Made by a program: the position numbers and the translations under genes
Notes under the pieces: generated by a model
What the model was told of the DNA's origin: nothing
The model's database searches: none
Seen by the model: only the letters and a program-made list of their open reading frames with translations
Part shown: in pieces, positions 1-13,350 of the stretch
Layout of the letters: each line of letters opens with the position of its first letter
How positions within the stretch are numbered: position 1 is the stretch's first letter
Origin: Prunella strophiata
Taxonomy: Eukaryota > Chordata > Aves > Passeriformes > Prunellidae
Length of the DNA: 64,000 nucleotides
Assembly (NCBI GenBank): GCA_036583965.1
Contig: JAZBQD010000034.1
Coordinates: 9,633,040-9,697,039, forward strand
Reading direction: 5' to 3'

Positions 1-689
1 AGGGCTGGGACAGCAGTGAGGTTCCAGGGTGCCCCCAGGGCACAGGGCTGGTTCTGCTACCCTCAAGTCCCCTGGCTGTTGCTCCCCTCCCTCTTCTTTT
101 CCCCACTCCTTTTCCCGCCCCTCAGCTCATCCTTTCCCCAGCAGCTCCGGAGGGTCCTGGGGGAAAGGGCTGCTCCCCCTTCCAGTGCCCAGTTCACCCA
201 GCCAAGCACGGGCTGGATGCTGGCAGGGGGGCAGGACAGAGGAGCCAGGAGACACCCATAGTGAGGAAAGCACTCCAGGGAAGCTCCCCTCCACCCTGCG
301 CTCTGCCGGGAGCCCTCTCCATCCTGGAGGCTGCCGTGCTCGTCTCCTGTGACACCACTCTGTCCCCATGGTCACCGCGAGCCATGGCCGGCCAGCATCC
401 CGCTGGCATGGCCACGGAGCCCAGGGCACCTCTGGTGAGCCCAGGGATGCTCGCACTCGCCACGCTCACCTCTTTCTCTTCCCCTTTTCTCCCGTGGGGA
501 AGTAAAGCTGGCTGCTTTCCATGCGCTGCCGGCTGAGCCCGGAGGAGGTCACGTCCTGGCTGCCCCGCGGTGCCCGGAGCCCGGGGTCCGGCCGGGAGCT
601 GGGGCCGGCAGCGCCCGGCTCTCCTCGGCTGCTCTGCTCCAGCCGCGCAGGGCAGCGTCAACGGGGGGAGAGGGGAGGGAGGAGGGGAG

Positions 690-800
690 GGGGGAAATGA
701 AACTTTAATAGCACAGAGCCCCTTTTGTTTCCCAGCATATGGGATATTTCATACATGCTGAAGGCATTAACCACCTATATTCTTCAAGCGCTGGCGGCGG
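690..800. other. AT-rich island, candidate conserved non-coding element
   Basis: A short AT-rich stretch with homeodomain-like TTAAT/ATTAA cores and a palindromic CATATG E-box near 737 stands out from very GC-rich flanks. It has no open frame of note. An enhancer role is inference from composition only. Confidence 0.25.
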
Positions 801-2529
801 CTGGGAGCAGCAGCCCTGCACCCAGCTCGGGGCACAGCGTCTGTCCTGGGGGGCTGCAGCAAGCACCCACCAGCCCCTCTGCCCTGGCACCCCTCCCTAG
901 AAGTGGGGAGACCCTAAATTACAGCCTGGAATACTGCTCTGCTTCACCCAGGATCACCTCCTGCGTGGTTTTGTCACCCCAAAAGAGCAACCAAGCCCCC
1001 AAACTCGAGGCCAAGAAAGGGATGTCCTTTACCCTGAGTTTTTGGACATGCTGTGAAGTGGGGGAAACTAATCCCACCTCCCTGGGGGTCTGAGACCCCA
1101 AACATCCCTCCTGTCCCAGGACATGGCAGAGCCCAAAGTGGCAGAGAGGGGCCGAGGAGGGCTGGTGGCATGTCCCCTCCCTGCCCGAATCCCAAGGACA
1201 CAAGAGCATCCCTGGAGCAGCAAGCAGGCAAGGTGCTGACAGGGAAGGGCTAGGAAATATCCACATGGGATATCCTCATGCTCTTTATCCATTTTCTCCC
1301 CTCTGTCTCCTGTCATGGTGCCTGTAAAATGGGTGACACCTCTTTGCAAGTAGGGAAGGGACATCTCCAGGTCCCGAGCACAGACAATGGCTGCCACTGC
1401 CCCCCTACAGCCCCCTGCAGCCACCTCAGTGTGGGATTGGGGACATCTAGGGTCCTTGGCACTGCATCCTTCCCTTATTCCCACTGAAGAGATGCTGGCT
1501 TCGACCCTCTGGGCAGGAGAGGACATCCACTGGTGGCAAAACTCCAAGTGTGGTCTGAGATGGAGGGGCCACATGTGTGCTCTGTTTTCATCAGATTGGG
1601 TAGATTCCTCAGCACTGGGGCTCCTCATTGGTGCCTACCCCCTGACTGGCACCCATGAGGCCTCCCAAAGCGGGTTCCCCTTCACCAGCCCTGGTGTTTT
1701 TGGCCAGCTAGGGGAAGGAAGGCATGAGCCCACTCACCCAGGGTGCTGGAATATGTTGTCCATCCCATGGAGCCACAGCTCCACTTGTCCCTGAGCCCCC
1801 AGCCCTGCACTACACAGGATGCCCAGTAAATCCTTACTTTGTCCAGTGTTTATCCAGTCACACTCTAATTTGAAATAAAAAACTCAGCCAGTAAAAGGCC
1901 TTTACAGCCCTTCAGAGCTCATAAAGCGGCAGCGCTGGCGGACGGGGGCCAGATGATTGGGGGCTGCTAGGAAAATTTATTGCAGATTTTGGTAACTTAA
2001 ACATTGCAGCTCTGTGAGCCCCGGGACTGGTTTGCTGAGCAGCTCCCAGCAGCAGGGATGGAACAAGGGATGCTTTATTGGGGAAGGGAAGGGGGGGCTG
2101 ACAGGTCTCACCCAGACCCACAGTTAACATCCACCCAGATTTAGACTGGCTCGTTTTTAAGGCAAGGCTTTGCACAGACTGAATCCATCCTCGTGCCAGG
2201 AGGGAGTGTGTGTCCAGGATCCTATCCTCATGTCCAGGGCTGCTGGACACAAGCTGCATCACCCTGGGATGAAGACAGCCCTTAGCAGCATCCCAGGGAG
2301 ATGATGAATGGGACTGTGCCAGCACCTCCTTGTGCCAAACCCCCTGGCTCCGTGGTGACCTTGCACCAAGCCCTGCCATGGGCAGGAAGAGCTGGGACAG
2401 GCTGGCCAAGCTTGTCGTGGGAGTCTGTAGAATTTGGAGAGAATGAGAGGAAGCGGCCGGGGTGGGGAGCGTGCGAGGGAAGGCGGGTAGCAGGAGGGAA
2501 GGCATTTTTTCCTTGCCAGTGTCTTGGCT

Positions 2530-2680
2530 GATTCGGTGTGAACTGCTATAAATTTGTTCCTTATCTCTCAGGCCATTTAATGTTTTCATGAAAAGAAAAT
2601 AGTCTGCAGGAAAAAAACCCTGCTGATAAAAGATCTCTTTGGCGTTGGGAGGAATGTTAAATGTCTCTAATCAGCAAGGT
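2530..2680. other. AT-rich island, candidate conserved non-coding element
   Basis: This stretch is AT-rich (TATAAATTTG, CATTTAATG, CTGATAAAAGATC) with GATA-like and TTTAAT cores inside GC-rich DNA. It lacks coding features and repeat signatures. It may be regulatory, but only cross-species alignment could show that. Confidence 0.25.
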
Positions 2681-5600
2681 CTGGGGCTTGGAGTGCTCCC
2701 GGAGCTGGCAGGGAGCTGAGAGGTTGTGGAGACTGGGCAGGGTGTGGAGACTGGAGCAGACTCTCCCAGCACCCTCCCAGGTCAGGGGGGGAGTTGGCAT
2801 CTGCACCCCTGGGTGCCCCTTGCACTAAGAAAGACCTGCACAGAGGGAGTAGTGCCCAGTGTGGGATAGCAGTGGCTGTGGCTGGGATGGCTCCAGCCAC
2901 TTCACCCTGCAGGCTTCAACATAAATTAAACCAAATACTTCCAGAGAGAATAAAAAGTGGGAATACGAGGTGTAAATTCCATGGGAGAAAAGATATGGAT
3001 CCAAATTCTTCTTGACTGCTTCCCAGGACCAGGCAGGAGCATGGGCTGTGCCAGGGACCCCCACATGTCTTTGCACCTCCAGGATCTTCATCCCTCGCCT
3101 GTGCCTGCACTCATGGGGAGGCCAGGGGGAAGCCCCAGAGCCCCAAGTGGCTGGAAGCATTCTCCCCAAGAAAGCTGGCCCACGGACCAGCTGCTGCTTG
3201 GATTTACAGATGCAAAAGCAAATCCTGCATGAGTCCTCCTTGGAACAAACCTCTGGTCCTTACTGACTGTGACCTTGCTCCTGCTGAGGACTGGGATGCA
3301 GGGCTGGAGGCACAGGGGTCATGAGCATGATCAGGATCCTCTGCAGGATCAGGTACTGCCTGGTTGCACTTCCCATGAGGTGTGAGCACTGAGCTGTATC
3401 CCTCCAAGCACTGGGTGATGCAAGCACAGCACATGCAGCTGCATCCCCGATGGGAGCATCCCTGACTGGGAGCATCCCCACCGTGTGGCTCTCTGAGGGC
3501 CATCCCACCCAGCAGCCTGAGGCCAGCAGAGCCATGGCACAGGGACACACGAGCCTCTGAGCTGCAGCTTCACGTCCTGGCTGGAAAACAAACAAGGCAG
3601 CAAAAATGTGACTACAAAGGGGATTTTTCAGGGTGGGAAGGAACGGTTACTGATGACTTCCCTCCCCTTTTTTTTTCCTCTTTTGGTAATGTTTCATTGT
3701 ATACTCCAAGGGAGCAGAAATACCATTTCAAATGAAAAAATCAAACCCTTCTGTTTCAACACACTCCCCAGCTCAACGTCCTCATGCACCAGCACACCTA
3801 CATACCAGCTTTTCTCCCTAACACAGCCCTGGCCCAGTGCTCCCCCTTGGCCAGTCCCATATCCCAGCATCCTGCCTCCCCTGCCAGCCCCACTCCCAGC
3901 CCCATCCCGCCATCCACATCCCCTCTCCACAGGCAAACACATTTTCTTCCACATCCATCACGTGGAAGGAGGATGTGCATTCTGGTGCCAGAACACGCAC
4001 GGCCGGCTGCGCCAGCAGCGCCTGCACGGCTGCACAGAGCTGCTGCTGTGCTGCTGGGTTGCAGTTGGCTTTTGTGGGATGGTTTTGGCTGTGCCTGGAA
4101 TGGTGGGGAGGAGCCAGGAGCTGGCACTTGCCATCAACACTGACCTGCTGAAATTGGTGTGGTGCCAGGTGTCTCACTCTTTGCTTGGATATCTGTCTGT
4201 GTGCCCACTCTTGCCTTGCTGTGGGGCATTTCTGTGCCATTCAGAGGCATAACCATGTGTATTTTGTGAAGCTGGGCATTGCTTGGCAGACTGGCAGCAC
4301 CACAGGCACCAGGATGGCATCGTGGCATGAGGACAGTGACCGTGCATTGGCCCCAGGCACCCAGCATCCTCCTGCCAGGGGGTGTGGGCATGAGGATCCC
4401 AGGCTCTCATCTCTGAAGTGCCCAGTGGCAGCTCCCCTTGGACTCCAGTGCAGCCCCACTGCTTTTCCTGCCCTCTGGAAGACCCCCCCATCCCGCCGCC
4501 GTCTGCCTCTGACGCAGGCAGCTCCCTCGCAGACGGGCGGTGCTCGCCCCGAGCCCCAGCCTAAAGAAAGCCCCTTTGTTCAGCTCAGCAAGAGGGGCCC
4601 ATGCCCTGGCTGACCCCACTGACCTCCAGCACCCGAAAACACAGTCCCTGCTGTCCCATGGGTCAGGGCAGGCACGAGGACAGGGACAGGGACAGCCCCC
4701 GACACCCCTCCTCGGGTCAGGGTCAGTGCCCAGGGACACGGGCATGGGTCACAGAGGGTGCAAGGGTATGGAGCTGCTCTGTCCTGCCAGGAGGGATGGA
4801 CAGACGGATGGAGGGATGTTGTACAGTCAAACCTCTCATCGCATGCTTTTTGAGACGGGCAGAAATCACTGGGAAATAGTGGAGCTGCCAAGCTCACCAG
4901 GGTGGGATGGGGAGCAGGGCTGGCGCTGAACAAGCTGCTGCTAATGAGAAACAGGTGGGGAGCCCGGCGTCGCCACCCCCACCCAGTCCTCTCTCAGCCC
5001 TCGGGGTCAGCCTGTATTTTCTTAAGTTCTGATTGCAGAGAAATTGGAGGCTTGTGTGCCAGTGAGTTCTGGTGTGCTCCAAAGCAAAGGGAGCCTGACA
5101 GGACCTGGGTTTAGGTTTGGGAATGATTGGAGACTGTTCTGGCACTTTGCACCCTGGCTGAGCGGGGCACAGGACCCTTGGGACGATGCCTGCCCTGATC
5201 CTGCTCCAGCAGGAGCATCCCAGCTGGGAACGGCAGCAGCTCGTCCAACAACACTCAGCTCATCCCCGATTTGCATGCAGGAGAAGAGGAACCCTGAGCT
5301 GCTGAGCCAGAGAGGAAACGAGAGCAGAAAAATGTGATAAACAGCTGTAAAGCCCAGCCCTGGCTCTGTGCTGCTCCCGCCGTCGCGGGTCGGCCCCTCA
5401 GACTGTTTATGGAAAGCCCAGTTTGCCGAGAAATCCATCTCCCGTTTCCTGTTGATCGCTGGGAGCCAAGGTCCCGCAGCCAAGGGCTGCCGCCGCCCGC
5501 GCACGTCTCGCTGTGACAGAGGAAGGGGCTGAGCACGGGGCAGCTCATGAGCTCTCGGGGACCGGGTGACACTCCTGGGGAGCTGGAGCATCCCCTGGGA

Positions 5601-6849
5601 GCTGATCAAAGCTCTCTGGTGAGACAGGGCAACCCCAGCCCTGCTGGGCGTGGAGGAACTGGGAATTCTACCTCGGGCTACTCAACAGCGAGGGGTGTGG
5701 GTGGGATGCTCACACCCACCTGTGGAGATCCAGGGCTGGGATGCCCACCCAGCAAGGACCCCTTCAGCCCTCAGTGATGCCAGTCACATCCAAACCCCCT
5801 GTCTGGGGACAAGTGCTGGGTCCCCACCTTCAGTCCCTTCGTGTGACCCCGCTGGCGGGTGCGGGGGCAGCGCCGCCCGTGTCCGCTCGCTCCAGGCCAG
5901 CAGCATTGCTGGTGAAGCCGTGCCGGGGGAGCGGAGCCGGAGCTGCAGATCCTGCCGCTCCTGCCTGAGTCATCAGCCCGCGGGAGCTGAGCAAGGCAGA
6001 GCCGGGTGCTGACCTGACATCCAGCCGATTCTTTTCTCTGAATCAGGGCAGGGAAGAAGGGAAAAAGGTTGGGGAAAGTCGGGGAGGGGAGCAGTGAGTG
6101 GGTTTTGGCTGCTCTAATCTCCCCTTTTTCCAACTGCTCCAGAGAGTGATGGGGCCAAGGCAGTGCCAGAGGGATGGAGGGAGGCTGCAGAGAGTCGTGA
6201 TGGGGACAGACACAAGGAGCTGACAGTCTGCAAGGAGAAGGAAGGGGCTGAGGGATGTCAGGCATATGTGTGCCCGTGTTTTCACTGGGCTCATCCCAAC
6301 TAATCCTTGGAGGAAGAAGAAGGAGGGAAAGAAACAGAAAGAGCTTTCCACCCCCTCTGCCAGGTCCCCTCCCCGAGCTGCAGTTCCCGTGGGGCGGGAG
6401 TGGGGATGCTCGCCCGGCATGTGCCTGCTCCAGCTCCGAGCACGTGGCCAAATGTGAGACAGCCCCCCAGGGACAGTCCCATCCCAGCAGAGCTGCGGGC
6501 CAAGGGCAGATCTGGATCCTGCTGGCTGGGGAGGATGGCTGCACACCAAAAGTCATCTCTGAGTGGTCAAATGGGTAAAACAAGCCCATCCCATGGGCAG
6601 CTGAACCTCCCCTCCCCACACTGCCTCCTCCTCAAAGCCCACCAGCAATCGCTGTTGCAGGAAATCCTGCCTCCAGCCCTTCCATGGGGCTTCACAGACC
6701 CCCCAGCAACCCCAGCACCAGAGCCAGGGAGAACACCCACCCCAGAGCCACCCCATCCCTGCCCTGGGCTGCTCCCCACGAGCGGGGGGGTCCATCAGCC
6801 CAGCTGGGGAGCCGGGGATCGTCACCCATGTGGTCACCAGCTGCTTGGA

Positions 6850-6955
6850 AACGTTTCCCTGGCTCCGGGTTATATGAACAGATTTTTATAATTATTAGCC
6901 TTGGTAATTTACCGTAAAATATTTATTCTGGCTCATTCCAAGGCGTTTGATTCGT
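6850..6955. other. AT-rich island, candidate conserved non-coding element
   Basis: An abrupt AT-rich patch (TTTTTATAATTATTAGCC, TTACCGTAAAATATTTATTC) is flanked on both sides by sequence above roughly 60% GC. No coding or mobile-element signature is visible. Function is unknown. Confidence 0.25.
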
Positions 6956-8639
6956 GTTGGGTCCGTGCGGCTTGGGGGGGTGTGCGTGGGGAGCCACGCG
7001 GCCGTGCAGGGCTGGATGCTCGCTCCCATCCTGTATAAATATCCACATGGATGTGTGTGGCCCGGGGAAGAGACCCTGGTGGCAGCCGGGATTGGGGGTC
7101 CAGCTCGCCGTGCGGCTCCTCACCCCTCCTCCTGCAATCCCAGCAACCGCAGCCCCGCCGGACATGGGGCAGGGGAGGGTGGAGGTGATGTGCTGCATGG
7201 AGGGAATGCGGGGGGAAAGCCCCCTGGCAAAGCCCGGGGAGGGCAGGTGGGTGGAGGTGGCAGGGAGGGACGAGGGGAGGGTCCCGGGGGTGGCAGTGGC
7301 GGTCCCAGCACTCCAGGGTGGTCGGCAGGGCCGGGCTGGGAAGGTGGGAGCTGAGATGGGCTCTGTGCAGCGCTGAGCCCCCAGTGCGGGGGGAGAGGAC
7401 AGCCCGGAGCCTTCCCTGCCTGCCCGGCGCTGGGACCCCCGGCACGGCTCTCTGCAAGCCCCGGGGGCTCCGGCAGCGGCGACCCCCGTGATGCGCGGGG
7501 AGGCTCCAGCGATGAAACTCAACCCAGATGTGCAACAGCGGGAACCCTTTAACATTCCCCTGCTCCGTGCCTGGAGCTGGAAAGCCCCTCCAACAGCCCT
7601 GGCTGCCGAGCTTCTCCTCTCTCACTCCCCAAGTGTGCCCTGGAAAGGAGCTGCAGATGTCCCAGGGAGGACAGGAGTAAGGGCAGGGACCCACGGGGGA
7701 AGCTCCAGCAGCTCTGGGCAGTGCCAGGGTGGTTGGGGAGGGCAGCAACCTGAAAGCACCAGCAAACAAACAGCACCGAGTCCCCACGGGGCTTAAAATG
7801 ACAAGGAGAAGTATTAAAACGGTTGAAAATTACAGATTGTGTGGGCTGAGTTCCACCCCCACAGCAGTGCCAGCCCCTTGGCAGTGGGAATGTGCTGGTA
7901 CCAGCAGGGGATTTGCCTCTCCGTGAGCTCAGACAAGTTTCATCTGCATTGACGTGGCCAGAAGCTGGATTCACTCAAGGAAAAGTTGCCAGGACAGCCA
8001 GAATCACACACATCTTGTCACCCTTTGTCCCCCTCAGAGTGTGGAGCCTTGTTTAGTGTCTGCCTTCACTTTTCTTTAGGGCTCAGCATCCCCCTACAGC
8101 CCTTCCTCATCCTCAGCCTCCTGACATGAGAGGACACCCCAGCCTGCCTCCCAGCCTGCCTCCCAGCTGGCCCCTGCATTATTAAACCAGATCCTCCTTA
8201 TCAGCCTTTATCTTTTTCCACTCATGCAAAACCTGCCTGGCTCTAGCTTTGCCAGCCATCAGTGCTTCCATCAGGAGCCAGAGGACTTTGGGTCACCCCT
8301 TCAGTGCTGCCCCTCAGTTCATCCCCTCGTGCCCCTGCAGCCCCTCTGGGGGGGACAGCTCACTGCTGCCCTGTCTCCAGAGCCCTGAAGCCACTCCCCA
8401 GGCTGGGAGCTGCTCCCACACCTGGTTTCAATAATAACAGCACAGGAAGGGACAAAGGGGCTTGCAGGAGGGCAGAGGGATGCAGGATGAGGGTGGGGAA
8501 GGAGGGGAGCTGCAGGGCTGGGGTGAGTGCCATGCTGAGGGGGAGCTCTGGGGGACCCAGGTGCCCATCACCACATCTCTGAAAAAACAGCACTCATGGG
8601 ACAGGGTTAACTGCAGGCACCAGAAAGCTGGGATTAATG

Positions 8640-9060
8640 GAAATTGGTTATAAGAATTTTCCCAGATGGAAGAAACATCTTTTCGTCATCTGTCCTTTGA
8701 CATTTCAAGTCTATTTTGCATCCCCAGCATTTTCTGATTTGGGCTGTGACATTTAAATGGGCAATTTGTGTTTACAGTCTGAGGCGTTGTAAATACCTTA
8801 TATATAAATGTCTTTGCATGTATAGGAGACATTCTATACATTTGTATCTTTGAAACAGGAGCTATAAATCTTTACAGGAAAATGTAGATCTACAAAACCA
8901 TTTCTATCAGCTTTGTAGTCACAGGGTAGATGAACATGTAACAGAAATACATTGACTTTTTCAGACACTGGGATTTAGTATTGTTTTATCACAAAGTGTA
9001 AATATGTCACTTCAAAATCATGAGAGGCATTAAAAGAAATATTTGGCATGGCATTTATTC
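8640..9060. other. 420-bp AT-rich block, candidate conserved element or distal 3' UTR
   Basis: This is the longest AT-rich block in the left 12 kb. It contains TATATATAAATG, several TGTAAAT-like words and few CpGs. On the minus strand an AATAAA occurs at 9054-9059. It could be a conserved non-coding element or a far distal NDST1 3' UTR, since mammalian NDST1 has a 3' UTR of several kb. The sequence alone does not decide between these. Confidence 0.3.
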
Positions 9061-11954
9061 AAGGACTTGCTGACTTGCACTGTGCCCCCCTCCTAGGCAT
9101 CATCCCCCTCCAGTCACAGGCCCCATGACAAGGATGCAGCAGTGTCAGGGCTGCAGAGCCAAGGTCACATCCCAGCAGCTGTGGGGGGGATGCAAAGGGA
9201 CACAGCTCTCCAGCAGGGCCTGGCATGGCCACAGTCCCCTCCCAGCACACAGCACTGTGTGGCACCACGTGGGGCCCAAATCTGCCCCAAATCTGACCTG
9301 CCATGAGGGTCCCATCATCCCAGCAGGAGCATGGCCACAGCCAGAGCCCCACCAGCAGCACCTCTGTCACCTCCCTGTCCATGACAAGGTCCCCTGGGAG
9401 GCCCCCAGCTTGGAGCAAAGGGCTGTGGAGGAAGGCAAAGCCATTGCTGTGTTCACAGTCCTGCCATGGTATGAAATATTTGCAATATCTGCTTTTAGCC
9501 TCACCTGGCCTGGGGACAGCTTTCTCAGGGAGCAGGGGGCTCCTCCATGGTCAGGGATCTCTGTTACTGACAGGTGCAAACACAGCCTGCTTCTCCCTGT
9601 GACAGAGCAGTTTCCATGGTCTGTCCTGACTCCTCCATGGATCCCAGAGCCAAGGGCTTGGACAGGCCAGTGCTTGCTGGGCTCTGGCCCTTCTGTGTGC
9701 CTCTGGAGGAGCAGAGATGGGAGGTGGTTACAGAGATGGGGGAGTGACAGTGAGATTCCTTCAACCTAAACCCATGCTATAGACATACTTTGATTGAAAT
9801 AATTCTGATTTCTGTTGAGTCTCATTGTAAAGCTTGATTTAAATGTCGAGGCTCAGCAGGCTGAGAAGGCTGGGGACAGCACAGAGTGAATGGAGGAGGA
9901 ACCCATCCCACCCATAAACTGCTGAGCACCCCCACCTCCATCTGCTTTGGGGAGCCAACACAGGAGATGGTTTTCAAGTCATTCAAGAGTTTTCTCTCTT
10001 GTCCCCCCGCCCACTCTGCTCACCAGATGATGGAAGGCACAATGTCCCTCTGCAGGGACATCCCAACAGTCACAAGGACCCAGGGCACTGCTGGCAGCAG
10101 GCAGGAGGAGCTGGCTGGGGTGAACATGCCCCAACTGCTGGCACTGCCACCTCATTCCCTGGCAAAACCCCTCTCCAGCCCCTCCTTTCCAGGGCTGGGA
10201 AGTGAGGCACCTGGGGGTGCCTGGTCTGCATAGCTGTGCTGGAGAAAAGGAAAGGGTTAAGGGACCACAGGTCCCTGCATTCAGTGCCTGCATTCAGTGG
10301 CACATCCCCATGAGTTACCCCACTGCCTGTGGCCAGCAGCCTCCAGCCCTGTGCCCAGCCAGGTGAGCCCTGCACCCTGCTGCCAGCATCATTCCCTCCC
10401 TGAATCCCTCCTGCCCACATCCCTCCTGGCCCCTGGGTGGGCTGTGGCACCACCAGCACTCCCTGACCCCATGGAAGAGCAGCCCAGGCACTGGGGCTCC
10501 ATGTCCCTCCTGCAGACATTTCCAGCAGGGATTCACTGGCACATCCCAACAGCCAGGAGGACACAGGACACGTTGGGGCATGGAGGTGGGATGTGTCAGG
10601 ACGAGGATCTGGGATGTGTCAGGGCATGCTGCAGGATGAATCAAGGAGCAGAGCACAGCCATCAGGGATGGACCCAACCCCACAGCAGATTGTGGGCTGG
10701 AAAGCCACCCCTCACCATGGCCACCGTGGTCCTGCCTGCAGGCTGGGGCTGCCAGGGGCATCTTCATCTGCTCCTCTGGAAACCCCAGGCAGCTGCTGAC
10801 TGCCACCCACTGCCCCACGCAGCCCATGGAAGCTCAGAGCTGGGCAGGGGCTGCCTTGGGGTCTCTGGTAGGAGGCTGCAGGACAAGGCTGCAGCAGGGA
10901 CAGCCCAGACAACCCCTGCAGTCCAGAGGCAGTGAGGGTTTGAGCCCCAAGCAAGGGTCCTTTGGGGTCCCACTGCTCCTGGGGCCCTGCTGGCTGCAGC
11001 TGCCCAGCCTCTGGCCCTTGCTCAGCCCAGAAAGGATTTCGCCAACTTTGCACATTTTTGGCAGAAGCTAAAAAACATCACTGGTACCAAGGGGGGTGAC
11101 AGGCAAGGGGAACAGATCCTCCCTCACACAGGATTCTCCTGTGGCTGTGGGAGGGCAGAGACCTTCTCACCCCATGGCCATGGCACGGGGCTGAGCTGTG
11201 CTTATGACCCTGTTAATTAACAAGCAATTAATTCAGGACTAAGCTGAGTACCAGCTGGGCCCACCTGGGGCAGCCCAGGGCCAAGATGGAGGTTTCCTTG
11301 CACATCATCTGGGGCTGGAGGGCAGCCCCTGACACTGCTTCTCCTGGGCTTGGGGACACAAGGAATGGTGGGTGCACAGCCTGATGTGCTCCAGCACGGC
11401 TGGGAATCAGCAGCCTCCTCTTCTGGGCAAGCAGCTCCATCGTTCCCCCCAGATCTCCCCCTGCAGCCCCCTCTCCTCCCTCCATCCGGCGGCTCCTTCG
11501 GCACCACACGTCGTTTGTCACTCCGACAGGTTCAAACAAGCCCGGCTGGGATTCATTAGGCTCCGTCTTCGTTTCCTGCAGCGCTCCGCAGGGGCCGGGC
11601 AGCGGAAGGCAGCGGGGAGGCAGCAGACGGGCTCGGGCAGGCAGGGAATGGATAATGGGGCAGGGGGAGAAGGCAAGCAGGGACCCCCCGGCCCCCAAAT
11701 TCCTCCCCAGTGCTAAGGCAGTCGGTGCTGGATGCTGTCCCGGGAGGAAGAGGCTGTGGGCGCTATGCAGCGTGGATGGATCCAGGACTAGAGAGCTGCT
11801 GCCACCTCGTGCATGGAGAGCTGCTCCCACACACCCCCTTCCAAACCCCCCAAAGACGGGCCCAAAGGCAGCCAGGACCCCCAGGGGCAGGACTGGGTCA
11901 CGCCAGCGAGGAGAGACACAGGCAACAAGAGCAGATAAAACCAGAGCCCCCCCA

Positions 11955-11960
11955 TTTATT
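11955..11960 (-). terminator. NDST1: Poly(A) signal AATAAA, minus strand, candidate for NDST1
   Basis: TTTATT on the plus strand reads AATAAA on the minus strand, 1.46 kb past the NDST1 stop codon. GT/T-rich sequence follows in the direction of transcription. It is the distal candidate; ATTAAA at 12481-12486 is the proximal one. Confidence 0.4.
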
Positions 11961-12480
11961 AGCAGTTGGTTCATCAGGACCTTACACCAGTGCTTGGGAG
12001 CCTCCCCCAGCACAGCCCCCACGGCCCCACGTGTGGCCACAGGGGCTCCTGTGAAACATCCAGGTGGGAATGCTGGGGAGTGAAACACTCACCCATGCCC
12101 TGGCCCCACTCGGGCAGCACTGGGCACTGCATCCCCTCCCGTGGAGCTGCTGCCATCCCACATCCTGCTGGGGAAATGTGGGCCCTTGTCCCGGGAAACC
12201 CGTGATGGCTCAGCCTCCTCTGCCAACAATCCCAGGGCGTGGGAGAGGCTGCAGCTCTGTACAGCCCCTCTGGTAGAGACGTGTCTCCCACTGGGAAACT
12301 GTCCCATTTCCCCACTGACCTCTGTCCATGTCACCTCTAACAACCAAAGAGACCACGTAAAACCCTCGGGGTTTAGGTACAAATCCTGGCACTGAAGAAA
12401 AAACACCTCCCTGCAAAATGGGAACCAAATAGACACCCCCCCACCCCCGTAAAACCCAGCATTATTAAAATACTTTCGTT

Positions 12481-12486
12481 TTTAAT
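12481..12486 (-). terminator. NDST1: Poly(A) signal ATTAAA, minus strand, candidate for NDST1
   Basis: ATTAAA on the minus strand lies 0.93 kb past the NDST1 stop in a local AT-rich patch. A G/T-rich downstream element (about 12435-12450) follows within 50 bases, as expected for cleavage. Confidence 0.4.
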
Positions 12487-13234
12487 ATTCAAGAGGTTTG
12501 AAGTTCTTAGCGTTCTTCTGATTGCCATTATCCCAATGTCTGTTCTGTCCCCAAGTCTCCTCCATGCCAGGGTGTGCTGGGCACCACTTGGCTTTACCAC
12601 AGGAAACACCACATGTGTACAAGAGTGCAGGAAGGGCTTGGGAGTCATGAGCATACTGGGACCAGTATGCCCAGACCAGCATGCCAGCCCCTTCTCCTGC
12701 TAGGCCATATTCCCACCACACTGCCCATGGAGGGGGAGCCAGAGGTGTAGGAGCTGGAATATGATGACAGAGATGACAAAAGAAATTGTGCCCCAGTCTT
12801 TGAAAGAAAAATCCACCTTGTTCTCAGCTTTTCCAAGTAGGTGCTGGGGGAATCCAGCAAACTCTCCTGTTTCCTGCCATGGGGCTGATGGCAGGAGTGG
12901 GTCTGGTTTCCTCTGTGCTTTGGGTCTCCACCAGCTCCATCCCTCTGCTCCAGCTCAGCAAAGTCACCACCAGTGCACCCAGAACAGCTCCTCCACCCTC
13001 GGACTGGGAAGTGAGGGACAGCTCTGGTGCTGCCCTTGGGCCCAAGGCAGCTGGAACCCATTTTGAGCAGAGAAATGGGCAATTTGTGCCACTTCCCTAT
13101 GCCAGAGCAGGGCAGGAAGGGATGAGGAATTAAAAAGAAAAATAAAATGAAAGAGATACAGGTGTGGGACAGGCAGAGAGGTGGGAGCACAGGGATTGCA
13201 GAGTCGGATCACTGCTCAGACAGCCTCCAGTGGA

Positions 13235-13350
13235 GCCCTGTGCTCCTGGGGGTCCTCTCCAAGCCTCTGGTGCAGCCATATGCTCCTGGGGATCCCCTCC
13301 AAGCCTCCAGAGATGCTGTGTGCTCCTGGGGTCCCCTCCAAGGCCAGGTA
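13235..13350 (-). repeat. 40-bp tandem repeat, three copies, in NDST1 3' UTR
   Basis: The decamer TGCTCCTGGG recurs at 13241, 13281 and 13321, exactly 40 bases apart. Each copy is followed by a similar ATCCCCTCCAAGCC-like segment. The copies have diverged slightly. The repeat lies just past the NDST1 stop codon, so it would be transcribed in the 3' UTR. Confidence 0.7.

Larger units (their letters stand above)
1..11954. other. Intergenic region beyond the NDST1 3' end, no gene recognised
   Basis: Open frames of up to about 285 codons occur here (for example 5771-6619, 6933-7787 and 11228-12088, all minus), but they are Pro/Ser/Gly/Trp-rich frames expected from GC-rich DNA. They match no protein family I know and do not form an exon chain. 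In mammals the next gene beyond NDST1 is SYNPO; I see no synaptopodin-like peptide, so its coding part must lie outside the window. AT-rich islands are listed separately. No tRNA, rRNA or CRISPR array was seen. Confidence 0.7.

Noticed and set aside
1..11954. A SYNPO exon expected from mammalian synteny
   Set aside because: No synaptopodin-like peptide was found on the minus strand. The gene probably lies beyond the left edge.
5771..12088. Open frames of 282-286 codons at 5771-6619, 6933-7787 and 11228-12088 (minus)
   Set aside because: Composition is Pro/Ser/Gly/Trp-rich with no recognisable domain, and GC-rich non-coding DNA yields such frames on both strands. No splice-linked partners were seen.
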